DNA of 64,000 nt from NCBI GenBank assembly GCA_020051175.1, contig JAGVJJ010000010.1, positions 58,089 through 122,088 of the forward strand. Reading direction: 5' to 3'. The position numbers were made by a program, and so were the translations under genes. The stretch is from Bacteroidia bacterium. Lineage in GTDB: Bacteria; Bacteroidota; Bacteroidia; 2-12-FULL-35-15. Positions 45,157-54,477 of this stretch are shown one piece after another; the stretch's first letter is position 1, and every line of letters starts with the position of its first letter. The notes below the pieces were generated by a model, which searched no databases, was not told the DNA's origin, and saw nothing but the letters and a program-made list of their open reading frames with translations.

Positions 45157-47670
45157 ATGAAAATATCGTATAACTGGTTAAAGAATTATATAAAAACCGA
45201 CCTGCCTGCCACCGCCATTGGTGAACTGTTAACAGGCTGCGGACTAGAGGTTGAAAGCATTGATAAGTTTGAAACGCTGAAGGGCAGCCTTAACGGGCTT
45301 GTGGTAGGTGAAGTAAAAACCAGGGAAAAGCATCCTGATGCCGACCGTTTGAGCGTAACAACGGTAGACGTTGGCACAGGAACATTACTGAACATTGTGT
45401 GCGGGGCGGCCAATGTAGCAGCAGGACAAAAAGTGATTGTTGCCACCATTGGGGCTAAGCTGTACCCAACAGCAGGTGAACCTTTTGAGATAAAAAAATC
45501 AAAAATACGCGGACAGTTATCGGAAGGGATGATTTGTGCCGAGGACGAGATTGGAACCGGTACATCACATGAAGGGATTATGGTGCTGGATGCAGATGCC
45601 ACTATTGGTATACCCGTTAAAGATTATTTTGCAAGTAAAGATGGCTATCCAAAAGCGGAAGAAGATTTTATTTTTGAAATAGGGCTTACCCCTAACCGTG
45701 CTGATGCAGCTTCGCATGTGGGCGTGGCCCGCGACCTGGTAGCCGTTTTAAATTGCCAGGCAGCAATAGATCAAAAAACAGCGGCCACACAGGCAGAACT
45801 GGCTTTGTCGTTACAACTGCCGCAGGTAAACACTTTTAAAGCCGACAATAACGATTTGCCGATAAAAGTTGTAGTGGAGGATGCAGAGGCTTGTCCGCGC
45901 TATTCCGGACTTACCATTACCGGGGTAAAAGTTACAGATTCCCCTGAATGGCTGAAAAACAGGCTGAAGTCCATTGGCGTGCGACCAATCAACAATATTG
46001 TTGACATTACGAATTACGTATTGCACGAGCTCGGTCAGCCGATGCACGCTTTTGATGCTGATAAAATAAAAGGCGGCAAAGTAATAGTTAAAAAGCTGGC
46101 CGATAAAACAAAGTTTAAAACCCTGGATGATGTGGAGCGTGAACTGTCGGGCGAAGATTTGATGATATGCTCTGCCGGGGACAAACCGGGCGAAGCCATT
46201 CCTATGTGCATTGCGGGTGTGTTTGGCGGCAGTGAGTCGGGCATTACGGAAAAAACCACTTCCGTATTCCTGGAAAGTGCTTATTTCAGCTCTACCTCCA
46301 TTCGTAAATCTTCCAAGCGCCACAGTCTTAAAACAGACGCGTCTTTCCGTTTTGAGAGAGGAACCGATCCTAACATTACCGTTTATGCACTGAAGCGTGC
46401 TGCTCTCCTTATAAAGGAGATTGCCGGTGGCACTATTTCATCGGAAGTTGTAGATGTTTATCCTAAAAAAATAAGCCATTTCAAAGTGCCGTTTTCATTT
46501 GAGAATTGCAACAACCTGATAGGAAAACGCATTGATTTAAAGATAGTTAAAAGCATCCTGCTCTCTCTTGACATTGTAATTGAACATGAAGGCACAGATG
46601 CCCTGCTGCTTTCCATACCGCCCTTTAAAGTGGATGTGCAGCGCGAGCAGGATGTGGTGGAAGAAGTGCTGAGGATATACGGTTACAATAAAATTGAAAT
46701 CCCAACCAGCCTTAACTCTTCCATACAGTATGCTGAGAAACCAGACAAAGAAAAACTGCAAAATGTTGTTTCTGAACTACTTAGCAATAATGGATTTTCT
46801 GAAACCATGTGCCTGTCGCTTACCAAAGGTGAATATTCCGAAAAGCTTCCGTCATTAAATGCTGCCCATAATGTGGCCATGATGAACCCCCTGAGCAGCG
46901 ACTTGAATGTGCTGCGCCAGACTTTGCTTTTCAGCGGATTGGAAACCATTGCCTACAACATCAATCGTAGAAATGCGGATTTAAGGTTGTACGAATTTGG
47001 GAAAACGTATATGTCCATCCCGAATGGCGACACAAAAAAATACACCGAAACCAAACATTTGTCGTTGTTCGTTACCGGCCGCAAACAGGACGAAGGCTGG
47101 AACGCTAAAAATGATGCAGTAACCTTTTACAGCATAAAAGGTTATGTAAAAGCCATCCTGGATCGTTTGGGACTGGATAATTGCTCCCTGGCAGAATGCA
47201 AAGGCGATATTTTTTCCCAGGGTTTAAGCTTCAGCCGGAATAAAAAAGTGCTGGTAGAATTCGGGGCGGTTTCAAAAGCGCTGTTGAAGGTGATGGATAT
47301 AAAACAGGAAGTGTTTTATGCCGATTTTAAATGGGATAATGTTATTGAAAGCCTGAAAAAAATAACGGTTATGTACCAGGAAGTACCTAAGTTCCCGGAA
47401 GTAAGGCGGGATTTGGCTCTTTTAATCGATAAGGCGGTGAAATTTGAGCAGCTGGAGCAACTGGCTTACCAATCGGAAAAGAGTCTCCTGAAGGCTGTAA
47501 ACCTGTTTGACGTGTACGAGGGCGATAAGCTGCCAGCAGGTAAAAAATCCTATGCCCTAAGTTTTACTTTGCAGGATGAAAATGCTACGCTGACGGATAA
47601 GCAGATTGAGAAAATTATGGAGAAGCTGGTGAAGGCGTACCAGGAAAAGGCTGGGGCGGAGATTAGGTAA
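45157..47670 (+). CDS. pheT: Phenylalanine--tRNA ligase beta subunit
   Basis: 837 aa; MKISYNWLKNYIKTDLPATAIGELLTGCGLEVESI; tRNA-binding domain EVKTREKHPDADRLSVTTVDVG; GLTPNRADAASHVGVARDL; C-terminal anticodon-binding-like domain. Confidence 0.97.
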   Translation: MKISYNWLKNYIKTDLPATAIGELLTGCGLEVESIDKFETLKGSLNGLVVGEVKTREKHPDADRLSVTTVDVGTGTLLNIVCGAANVAAGQKVIVATIGAKLYPTAGEPFEIKKSKIRGQLSEGMICAEDEIGTGTSHEGIMVLDADATIGIPVKDYFASKDGYPKAEEDFIFEIGLTPNRADAASHVGVARDLVAVLNCQAAIDQKTAATQAELALSLQLPQVNTFKADNNDLPIKVVVEDAEACPRYSGLTITGVKVTDSPEWLKNRLKSIGVRPINNIVDITNYVLHELGQPMHAFDADKIKGGKVIVKKLADKTKFKTLDDVERELSGEDLMICSAGDKPGEAIPMCIAGVFGGSESGITEKTTSVFLESAYFSSTSIRKSSKRHSLKTDASFRFERGTDPNITVYALKRAALLIKEIAGGTISSEVVDVYPKKISHFKVPFSFENCNNLIGKRIDLKIVKSILLSLDIVIEHEGTDALLLSIPPFKVDVQREQDVVEEVLRIYGYNKIEIPTSLNSSIQYAEKPDKEKLQNVVSELLSNNGFSETMCLSLTKGEYSEKLPSLNAAHNVAMMNPLSSDLNVLRQTLLFSGLETIAYNINRRNADLRLYEFGKTYMSIPNGDTKKYTETKHLSLFVTGRKQDEGWNAKNDAVTFYSIKGYVKAILDRLGLDNCSLAECKGDIFSQGLSFSRNKKVLVEFGAVSKALLKVMDIKQEVFYADFKWDNVIESLKKITVMYQEVPKFPEVRRDLALLIDKAVKFEQLEQLAYQSEKSLLKAVNLFDVYEGDKLPAGKKSYALSFTLQDENATLTDKQIEKIMEKLVKAYQEKAGAEIR

Positions 47671-47855
47671 ATATTTTAAAAAATTGTACTAATCAAAAAA
47701 TTGCGTAATTATAAAAATCATTAGTTTAATATCTAACTTATCCTTTTTGTTTGATAAGGTTAATATGTGAGTTAGCCGTCATTGTAAAAAGACCATAGTG
47801 GTTTAGCTAGACAATTTCTCCTGACGATAAAAAATAAAATGACCTAAAAAATTGC

Positions 47856-47863
47856 TAAATTTG
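47856..47863 (+). promoter_or_regulatory. Putative -7 element (TAAATTTG) for the R-M cassette
   Basis: TAAATTTG, 9 bp upstream of ATG 47873; supports 47873 over the track's 47852 start. Confidence 0.35.
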
Positions 47864-47872
47864 GCAGTAAAC

Positions 47873-48751
47873 ATGGACAAAAATAATAATCAACCTCTAG
47901 CAGAAGTTTTTGGATTTCCCATTGATAATGAAACTGATAGAGCAAAACGATACAGAAAAAATAAGCTCTGTCCGTATAACAATATAGTCTCAAATTGTAC
48001 CAAAAACAGTATTGAGTTTCCTTTGGGGGTTTGTAGTCTTAACCACAAAGGAAAACCAGTAGTCATATGCCCTATAAGATTTCGAGAAGATTGGACAATT
48101 ATCAGTGATGTTGCGAGCTTCATTTTTAAAGATAAAACCACTTGGACACACGTTGGCGAAGTCAGACTCAAAGATAAACACGGTAAATCAGCCGGAAACA
48201 TTGACTATGTTTTGGTTTCTTATGACAGTACAGGTCGTGTACTTGACTTTGGATCACTTGAAGTCCAGTCGGTTTATATTTCGGGTAATTTAACAGGCCC
48301 ATTTACGGCATATCTTGAAAAACCAAAACCATCTTTCACTTGGACGCAAGCTTTTAAATATCCCAAACCCGACTATTTATCTTCTTCAAGGAAAAGACTT
48401 ATCCCACAAATCATTGCCAAAGGATCGATTTTAAAACAGTGGAATAAAAAACAAGCGGTTGCATTACAGACCACATTTTACAACACATTACCTCCGCTGC
48501 CAGAATGCGATAAATCAAAGGCCGATTTCGCTTTCTTTTTATATGACCTTGTTCCGGACAAGAAAACAAAAACCTTGTTGCTTAGATTACAGCGAATTGT
48601 TTATACCAAGTTTATAGACGCGTTAGAACAGATTGCAAAGTTTGAAGCAGGGTCAATAACCGAATTCACTGATCTTTTACAGAAAAAACTCGACACAAAA
48701 CTTTCTGGTAATTCTGACGCTACTAACCTCGAAAATATTGTCGTAGAATGA
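47873..48751 (+). CDS. NotI-family type II restriction endonuclease
   Basis: MDKNNNQPLAEVFGFPIDNETDRAKRYRKNKLCPYNNIVSNCTKNSIEFPLGVCSLNHKGKPVVICPIRF (Cys-rich NotI-like N-terminus); GNIDYVLVSYDSTGRVLDFGSLEVQSVYISG candidate D...ExQ site. Confidence 0.85.
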   Translation: MDKNNNQPLAEVFGFPIDNETDRAKRYRKNKLCPYNNIVSNCTKNSIEFPLGVCSLNHKGKPVVICPIRFREDWTIISDVASFIFKDKTTWTHVGEVRLKDKHGKSAGNIDYVLVSYDSTGRVLDFGSLEVQSVYISGNLTGPFTAYLEKPKPSFTWTQAFKYPKPDYLSSSRKRLIPQIIAKGSILKQWNKKQAVALQTTFYNTLPPLPECDKSKADFAFFLYDLVPDKKTKTLLLRLQRIVYTKFIDALEQIAKFEAGSITEFTDLLQKKLDTKLSGNSDATNLENIVVE

Positions 48752-49638
48752 TAAACCAACAAATGACAATGTTTGAGATTTCAGAACACAAAAATGAACG
48801 TGTTGTAAATATTGCGTCCGTACCCCAACGTAGTCCATTCCGTTATCCTGGCGGCAAGACCTGGCTTATTCCAACCATTCGTCAATGGTTGAAACAAGGT
48901 GCGCCTCCCCCTTTGCTAATTGAACCTTTTGCAGGCGGGGGCATTGTTAGTCTGACTGCTGCTTTTGAAAAACTGGCAGACCATATTACAATGGTTGAAA
49001 TGGATGAAGAAATAGCTGCAGTTTGGGAAATAATTTTAAACGGCAAGAACAAATGGCTTGCTGATAAAATATTTTCTTTTGACCTTACCCATGAGAATGT
49101 TAAAGCAGAATTGGACAAACCAAACAAATTGCTCCAAGACATTGCATTCTGTACTATTTTAAAAAATAGAGTTTTTCACGGTGGAATATTAGCGAAAGGA
49201 TCAGGGATGATCAAAAATGGAGAGAATGGCAAGGGCCTTTCTTCTCGTTGGTATCCTAAAACATTACACGACAGGATTCGCGCTATTGAATACGTCAAAA
49301 ATAAAATTGACTTTATTTCCGGAGACGCATTCGAAATTTTAGAACAAAACAAAAATAACAACCAAGCATTTTTTTTTATAGATCCTCCCTATACTATTGC
49401 AGGTAAACGTTTATATACATACTTCGACATAGACCACGAAAAGCTATTCCAGTTGACCGCCAAGCTTAAAGGGAAGTTTATGTTAACCTATGACGATACA
49501 AGAGAAATTAGGCAACTTGCTGATAAGTATGACTTGCAATACAGAACAATTCCAATGAAGACAACTCATCATTTAAAAAAGAATGAAATCATTATTTCCG
49601 ACAATTTTATTTGGTGGACAGGAAGCAACGATCGGTAA
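48748..49638 (+). CDS. D12-class (Dam-family) DNA adenine N6-methyltransferase
   Basis: 296 aa; SPFRYPGGKTWLIP (motif I), LLIEPFAGGGIVSL, FFFIDPPYTIAGKRLYTYFDIDHEKLF (DPPY); start overlaps upstream stop (ATGA). Confidence 0.93.
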   Translation: MINQQMTMFEISEHKNERVVNIASVPQRSPFRYPGGKTWLIPTIRQWLKQGAPPPLLIEPFAGGGIVSLTAAFEKLADHITMVEMDEEIAAVWEIILNGKNKWLADKIFSFDLTHENVKAELDKPNKLLQDIAFCTILKNRVFHGGILAKGSGMIKNGENGKGLSSRWYPKTLHDRIRAIEYVKNKIDFISGDAFEILEQNKNNNQAFFFIDPPYTIAGKRLYTYFDIDHEKLFQLTAKLKGKFMLTYDDTREIRQLADKYDLQYRTIPMKTTHHLKKNEIIISDNFIWWTGSNDR

Positions 49639-49719
49639 CAGCTCCCTTAGGCACTAGACTATCGCGCTGCATTGTGTGCATGGGCTCAGTGACATAAATA
49701 ACAGCAGAAAACAAACCCA

Positions 49720-51246
49720 ATGAAAACAGATGTAATTATCGTGGGGGCAGGTCCGACAGGACTTATGGCTGCCAATCAGCTAGCCCGGTTTGGAATTGAT
49801 TTTATAGTTATTGATTTAAAAAGTGCACCCACTGCTGAATCGAGGGCCATTGCTGTTACAGCCCGTAGTCTGGAAATTTACCAGCAAATGGGGCTTTCGG
49901 ATACTGTTTTGGAACAAGGGACAAAAATAAACTCATTTAACGTTTACTCTGAAGGAGAAAGAAAAGCGGAAGTAAAGATTGGCGAAATTGGAGTTGGGTT
50001 ATCCGACTTCCATTTTTTACTTGCCTTTGAGCAAAGTAAGAATGAAGAACTGCTGTATCAAAACTTAAAGTCAATCCATAAAAATGTTTTGTGGAACACT
50101 GAATTCCTTGAACTGAAAGAATGGACGGACAACATCGAAATTCTTGCCAGGTACGAAAACAAACCTACCTCTATATCCGCAAAGTACCTCATAGCCTGTG
50201 ATGGAGCGAAAAGCCCAATCAGGCATCAGCTTAACTTCAAATTTGAGGGTGGAACATATGAGAACAAATTCTTTGTGGCTGATGTAATAATGAACTGGAA
50301 TCTAGAATATGATAAACTGATTGTTAGTCCTTCCGACAAAAATTTTTGTGCGTTCTTTCCTCTGAAGGGGAACAAGCGTTACAGAGTTTTAGGCACTTTG
50401 CCCAAAGGATATGATACAAAAGAAGATGTTTCTTTTCAGGATATTGGGAAAGAAATTTTGAATGCCACCAGGCTGAATATTGATTTTGAAAAAGTGCATT
50501 GGTTTTCGGTTTACAAATTGCACCACCGCTGTGTAAACAGCTTCAACAAAGGCAATGTTTATCTCGCAGGCGACAGTGCCCATATTCACAGTCCGGCAGG
50601 GGGACAAGGAATGAATACAGGTTTGCAGGATGCATATAACATTGCCTGGAAAATGGCATTTGTGCTGAAAGGACATGCTCATAAACGTTTATTGGACACC
50701 TATAACGAAGAACGGCTTCCTTTCGCGCAATGGTTGATGAAATTTACCGACAGGATGTTCTCAATTATGAGCAGCGATAATTGGTTCATTGCAAGGTTCC
50801 GTAAATTCTTTGCATTACGTTTGGTTGAAATTATTATGTCGAAAGAAGCAATAAAACCAATTGTATTCCGAACTGTATCTCAAATTACATATACTTATCG
50901 CGGCAAAAGCCTTTCAGCTCCCTATAGGTCCAAACAAAAACTGAAATTCAGAACAGGCGACAGGCTGCCCTATGTTTCTGAAAATTATTATACGCAATTT
51001 ACTGAGCCAGTTTTTCATCTAATACACATTACCAACCAGAACGATAAAGTTTTGGAAAACAATGGAATGCTTCCCTTCCCAATAAAAATGATTAAGAACA
51101 GCATAAATGACTGGGAACGTTTTGGAGTTAAATCGGAACTTTTTATTTTGGTAAGACCCGATAATTATATAGCTCTCATATCAGACACATTGAATGAAGG
51201 CATCCTGGAAGCCTATTTTAACGCATGTTTTACAAACAACACATAA
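49720..51246 (+). CDS. FAD-dependent monooxygenase (aromatic-ring hydroxylase-like)
   Basis: 508 aa; DVIIVGAGPTGLMAANQLARFGIDFIVIDL; YLIACDGAKSPIRHQL; VYLAGDSAHIHSPAGGQGMNTGLQDAYNIAWKM. Confidence 0.93.
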   Translation: MKTDVIIVGAGPTGLMAANQLARFGIDFIVIDLKSAPTAESRAIAVTARSLEIYQQMGLSDTVLEQGTKINSFNVYSEGERKAEVKIGEIGVGLSDFHFLLAFEQSKNEELLYQNLKSIHKNVLWNTEFLELKEWTDNIEILARYENKPTSISAKYLIACDGAKSPIRHQLNFKFEGGTYENKFFVADVIMNWNLEYDKLIVSPSDKNFCAFFPLKGNKRYRVLGTLPKGYDTKEDVSFQDIGKEILNATRLNIDFEKVHWFSVYKLHHRCVNSFNKGNVYLAGDSAHIHSPAGGQGMNTGLQDAYNIAWKMAFVLKGHAHKRLLDTYNEERLPFAQWLMKFTDRMFSIMSSDNWFIARFRKFFALRLVEIIMSKEAIKPIVFRTVSQITYTYRGKSLSAPYRSKQKLKFRTGDRLPYVSENYYTQFTEPVFHLIHITNQNDKVLENNGMLPFPIKMIKNSINDWERFGVKSELFILVRPDNYIALISDTLNEGILEAYFNACFTNNT

Positions 51247-51288
51247 GCTTATAATAAACAAGCTTATAAACCTCAATTATCGCCCAAA

Positions 51289-51708
51289 TTGAACCCATTA
51301 AGGAAAGCCATAAATTATATGGTAAATAAGCCTAAAGTGTTGTTCTTAACCGATAGCCTGGGAGCCATGGTTACCGCGTTTTTATTGTTTGCAGTATTGA
51401 GAAACTTTAACAAGCACATCGGTATGCCTGAAACAATACTAGTTTACCTCTCCTTAATAGCGGTCTCTTTCTGTATTTATTCAATAACCTGTTTCCTTTT
51501 TTTGAAACGGAATTGGGTACCATTTATAAAAGCAATAAGTTATGTTAATTTACTTTACTGCGCTGGAACCTTTGGACTGTTAATAGCCTACCATTCTGTT
51601 CTTACTACTCTTGGAATAATTTATTTTTGGATGGAAATAGCAATTATCTGTATACTTGTTTACATTGAACTTACAGTTGCGGCAACAATCAGGCAAAATA
51701 ATCTGTAA
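51289..51708 (+). CDS. Hypothetical four-TM membrane protein
   Basis: 139 aa (TTG start in track; ATG at 51319 also possible); multiple hydrophobic segments. Confidence 0.55.
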   Translation: MNPLRKAINYMVNKPKVLFLTDSLGAMVTAFLLFAVLRNFNKHIGMPETILVYLSLIAVSFCIYSITCFLFLKRNWVPFIKAISYVNLLYCAGTFGLLIAYHSVLTTLGIIYFWMEIAIICILVYIELTVAATIRQNNL

Positions 51709-51878
51709 CAATCCCGGCATTATAATAACGTGTGAACAATGTATAAGTGCAGGTAGTGTATTAATGGCAGGGAACAGACAGAAACCATGAACAATAAAAA
51801 ACAAACCAGAGAAGTGGATAAGGTTCACGATATACGTTAAAAAATAAGCCCCGGTCAATTTTGTTACCAAGTACTATT

Positions 51879-52502
51879 ATGAAACATATCTTCTTTTTCA
51901 TATTCATTTTTGCAGCAACTAATTTGTTATCCCAGACATTTTACAAAATCGAACACAACGATGACAAAACAGGAAAGTTCAAACAATTTCCATGTTATAT
52001 CGAAATTGATACTGCTCAAATAAAGGATCCGAAAACCGTAAAAGTTGAATACAATGGCAAGCAAATTGAACCAGCCGGCAACAGGTTTTATTTAAGTACT
52101 ATTCCATTCACGGAGGGTACAAACCTGAAGATAAGTCGAACAGATCATGATAGTCGTCCAATCGACAAACAAAAAATAAAAGAACATTTTGCCAATAATC
52201 ATGCACATGACAAAGGAAGCTTTTATGAAATTCGCGTAGACCGAGATTCTGTATATGTTGGCACTGATTATAAGGCAGTTGTTGAAATTGACAAATCAAA
52301 AGTGGAAGATCTCAGTAACATAACTGTCCTGTTTTACGATGTGCCATTGGAAAGGAAAGACAACAAATTTTTTATTCAGTACGCGCCCATGAAGCCCTTT
52401 GAAAGCTCATACGAGTTAACAATTATAAATAAAGAGAATAACCAGGCCCCATTAAAAATAACAAAATACGTTTATGGCATGCTTCCCACGAGTAAGCGTT
52501 AA
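51879..52502 (+). CDS. Secreted hypothetical protein
   Basis: Start MKHIFFFIFIFAATNLLSQTFYKIEH (signal peptide); beta-rich repeats (CYIEIDTAQIKDPKTVKVEYNGKQIE / KAVVEIDKSKVEDLSNITVLFYDVPLE). Confidence 0.6.
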   Translation: MKHIFFFIFIFAATNLLSQTFYKIEHNDDKTGKFKQFPCYIEIDTAQIKDPKTVKVEYNGKQIEPAGNRFYLSTIPFTEGTNLKISRTDHDSRPIDKQKIKEHFANNHAHDKGSFYEIRVDRDSVYVGTDYKAVVEIDKSKVEDLSNITVLFYDVPLERKDNKFFIQYAPMKPFESSYELTIINKENNQAPLKITKYVYGMLPTSKR

Positions 52503-52556
52503 GATGAACTGTAGTTACCTTAAAAACATGAATAATGAATTAAGAACCATGCGCCT

Positions 52557-53114
52557 ATGAAATCAAAAGCAGAAGATGGGCTTACTGATGCTAAGCGCCA
52601 TGAATTCATGGCAAAAGGGTTAATACTACTTTTAATTGGTTTGTTCTGTTTGGGATATAGTTCCCCTAAAAAGACGGATGCAGCCCTTCCGTTTAACAAG
52701 ATAGTTTTTCATTCAATCGGATGCTTTGAAAGCTGCCTTAGCTATCATCTTCAAATTAATGCCAATAAAAACATGGAATTATACGTATCAGATGCCGGGC
52801 GATTAAATAGAGAGAATAATTTCAAGAGTGATACTTCACAGATGGGTTATTTCAGCGGAAGCGCTAATGATTCAATATTTGAAGATCTGATTAAAGAGAT
52901 TGAAACTATTGAACTAGCTAAACTGGAATTCGATGGGGCAAAGTGTTGTGATGGAACAATAACAACAATTATTGTATACTATGACGGTAAGAGAAAGTTT
53001 CTACAATCAATGTTCCCTCCACAAAAAGCTGATAAACTTATAAATATACTTTATGGCCTTTGTAGGAATAGTAAGTTGACAAAAACAGCAAAAAAATTCG
53101 ATATAGAGGAATAA
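52557..53114 (+). CDS. Hypothetical protein, DUF6438-like
   Basis: 185 aa; TM then FNKIVFHSIGCFESCLSYHLQINANKNMELYVSDAG, resembling small extracellular domains of that type. Confidence 0.45.
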   Translation: MKSKAEDGLTDAKRHEFMAKGLILLLIGLFCLGYSSPKKTDAALPFNKIVFHSIGCFESCLSYHLQINANKNMELYVSDAGRLNRENNFKSDTSQMGYFSGSANDSIFEDLIKEIETIELAKLEFDGAKCCDGTITTIIVYYDGKRKFLQSMFPPQKADKLINILYGLCRNSKLTKTAKKFDIEE

Positions 53115-53159
53115 GCAATACTTTAAAAAGCAGCGTTTTTTTCAACCACTACTCTCGAA

Positions 53160-53732
53160 TTACCCCTTTTCCCCCCACCTATACGTGGTTTGTTCCAGGC
53201 CGCATAAATCCAGCGCACGGTCAATCACCGTAGCTGCAAGCGATTCAAAATCAGAAGGTTTGCTATAAAACGAAGGACTGGCAGGGCAGATAATCCCACC
53301 AGCTTCTGTAATGGTTTTCATGTTGTTGATATGAATCAGGCTCAGAGGGGTATCGCGGGTAATCAACACAAGCTTTCGTCTTTCTTTCAGCATTACATCG
53401 GCAGCACGGGTGGTTAAATCATTGGAAATACCGGAAGCAATCCTTGCCATGGTCCCCATGGAGCAGGGACAAATAATCATACTTGTATATTTGGCTGAAC
53501 CTGAGGCAAATGGAGCAAAAAAATCGGATTTACTATACAGCTTAAAAGGAAATTTATCGTAATCACTGTTTCCCAGCTCAAACTGCCATACCTGTTTGGC
53601 ATTGTCAGACATTACAACTCCCACATCTTCAATCTGTTGCTGCATATTTTGCAATTTTTGCAACAACACTTTGGCATAAATGGAACCACTGGCACCAGTA
53701 ATGGCAATTACTATTTTGTGTTTATTCTGCAT
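53160..53732 (-). CDS. ubiX: UbiX-family flavin prenyltransferase
   Basis: MQNKHKIVIAITGASGSIYAKVLLQKLQ; IICPCSMGTMARIASGISNDLTTRAADVMLKERRKLVLITRDTPLSLIHINNM. Confidence 0.93.
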   Translation of the reverse strand: MQNKHKIVIAITGASGSIYAKVLLQKLQNMQQQIEDVGVVMSDNAKQVWQFELGNSDYDKFPFKLYSKSDFFAPFASGSAKYTSMIICPCSMGTMARIASGISNDLTTRAADVMLKERRKLVLITRDTPLSLIHINNMKTITEAGGIICPASPSFYSKPSDFESLAATVIDRALDLCGLEQTTYRWGEKG

Positions 53733-54342
53733 TACTTCCTCCAAACCTGTATGTTAATGTAAATGCAAGCAAATTGTTCATTTGTCCGGGATTGTACCAG
53801 CGGCTTGCGCCAGAAGCATGCGGACGAATGGCTGTCAGCGAATGGCTAAAACGCCAGCTAATGCCCAGGTTTTTATAAATCGTATAGTTGATACCTAGGT
53901 TCACTGCCAGTTCCGTTTTATTGAACGGGTTAAGCCCTGTGAGATCCTGGAAATTAAAGAATTCCTGTTCTCCTATCAGAAAACCGATCCCCGGTCCAGC
54001 CTCATAGGTAAATTTCCCCTGGTGGTATTGAAGCAGCAAAGGCACTTCTATATAATTCAGCTTCAGGAAATAATAGTTATAATCGCCTTTATCGGGATTT
54101 CCATTGTGCTGGCTGCCTTTCTGGATATACATGATTTCAAACTGCCCTGTCCATTTTTCGCTGAAATTACCGGTAACCGAAGCGCCACCTGCAAATCCGG
54201 CTTTATTGTACCCACTGTAGGTATCCCCTGCCACCTGGCTGGTACTTACACCCGCTTTAAGCCCGGCAACAAACCGTTGCTGGGCACTAAGAGAGAGCGA
54301 AAAAAAGATGAACGCAAATAGTATAAAACGGTACAATTTCAT
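53722..54342 (-). CDS. Outer-membrane beta-barrel protein (PorT-like)
   Basis: Start MKLYRFILFAFIFFSLSLSAQQRFVAGLKAGVSTSQVAGDTYSGYNKAGFAGGASV; FTYEAGPGIGFLIG; C-terminal aromatic strand LAFTLTYRFGG. Confidence 0.75.
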   Translation of the reverse strand: MKLYRFILFAFIFFSLSLSAQQRFVAGLKAGVSTSQVAGDTYSGYNKAGFAGGASVTGNFSEKWTGQFEIMYIQKGSQHNGNPDKGDYNYYFLKLNYIEVPLLLQYHQGKFTYEAGPGIGFLIGEQEFFNFQDLTGLNPFNKTELAVNLGINYTIYKNLGISWRFSHSLTAIRPHASGASRWYNPGQMNNLLAFTLTYRFGGSNAE

Positions 54343-54346
54343 TTTA

Positions 54347-54354
54347 CAAAGGTA
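54347..54354 (-). promoter_or_regulatory. Putative -7 element (TACCTTTG) 4 bp from start codon
   Basis: CAAAGGTA on plus = TACCTTTG on minus, immediately upstream of the 54342 ATG. Confidence 0.4.
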
Positions 54355-54421
54355 ATGAATTGGAGCGTGGTTTGAAATGAAACCCGAATCATTCCACAAA
54401 CAGACTTTACTTTATAAATAA

Positions 54422-54456
54422 AAACAGGTGCCGCAAAAATCTGCAGGCACCTGTTT
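54422..54456 (-). terminator. Intrinsic terminator after the PorP/SprF gene
   Basis: AAACAGGTGCC ... GGCACCTGTTT, 11-bp perfect stem. Confidence 0.75.
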
Positions 54457-54477
54457 CTAATTAGGTCAATACGGTTT

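Noticed and set aside
45811-46323. 170-aa minus-strand ORF opposite pheT
   Set aside because: Antisense to the core of PheT; composition not protein-like.
47680-49700. Possible mobile element or defence island around the R-M cassette
   Set aside because: No integrase, transposase, inverted repeats or further defence genes seen at either side; reported only as an R-M pair.
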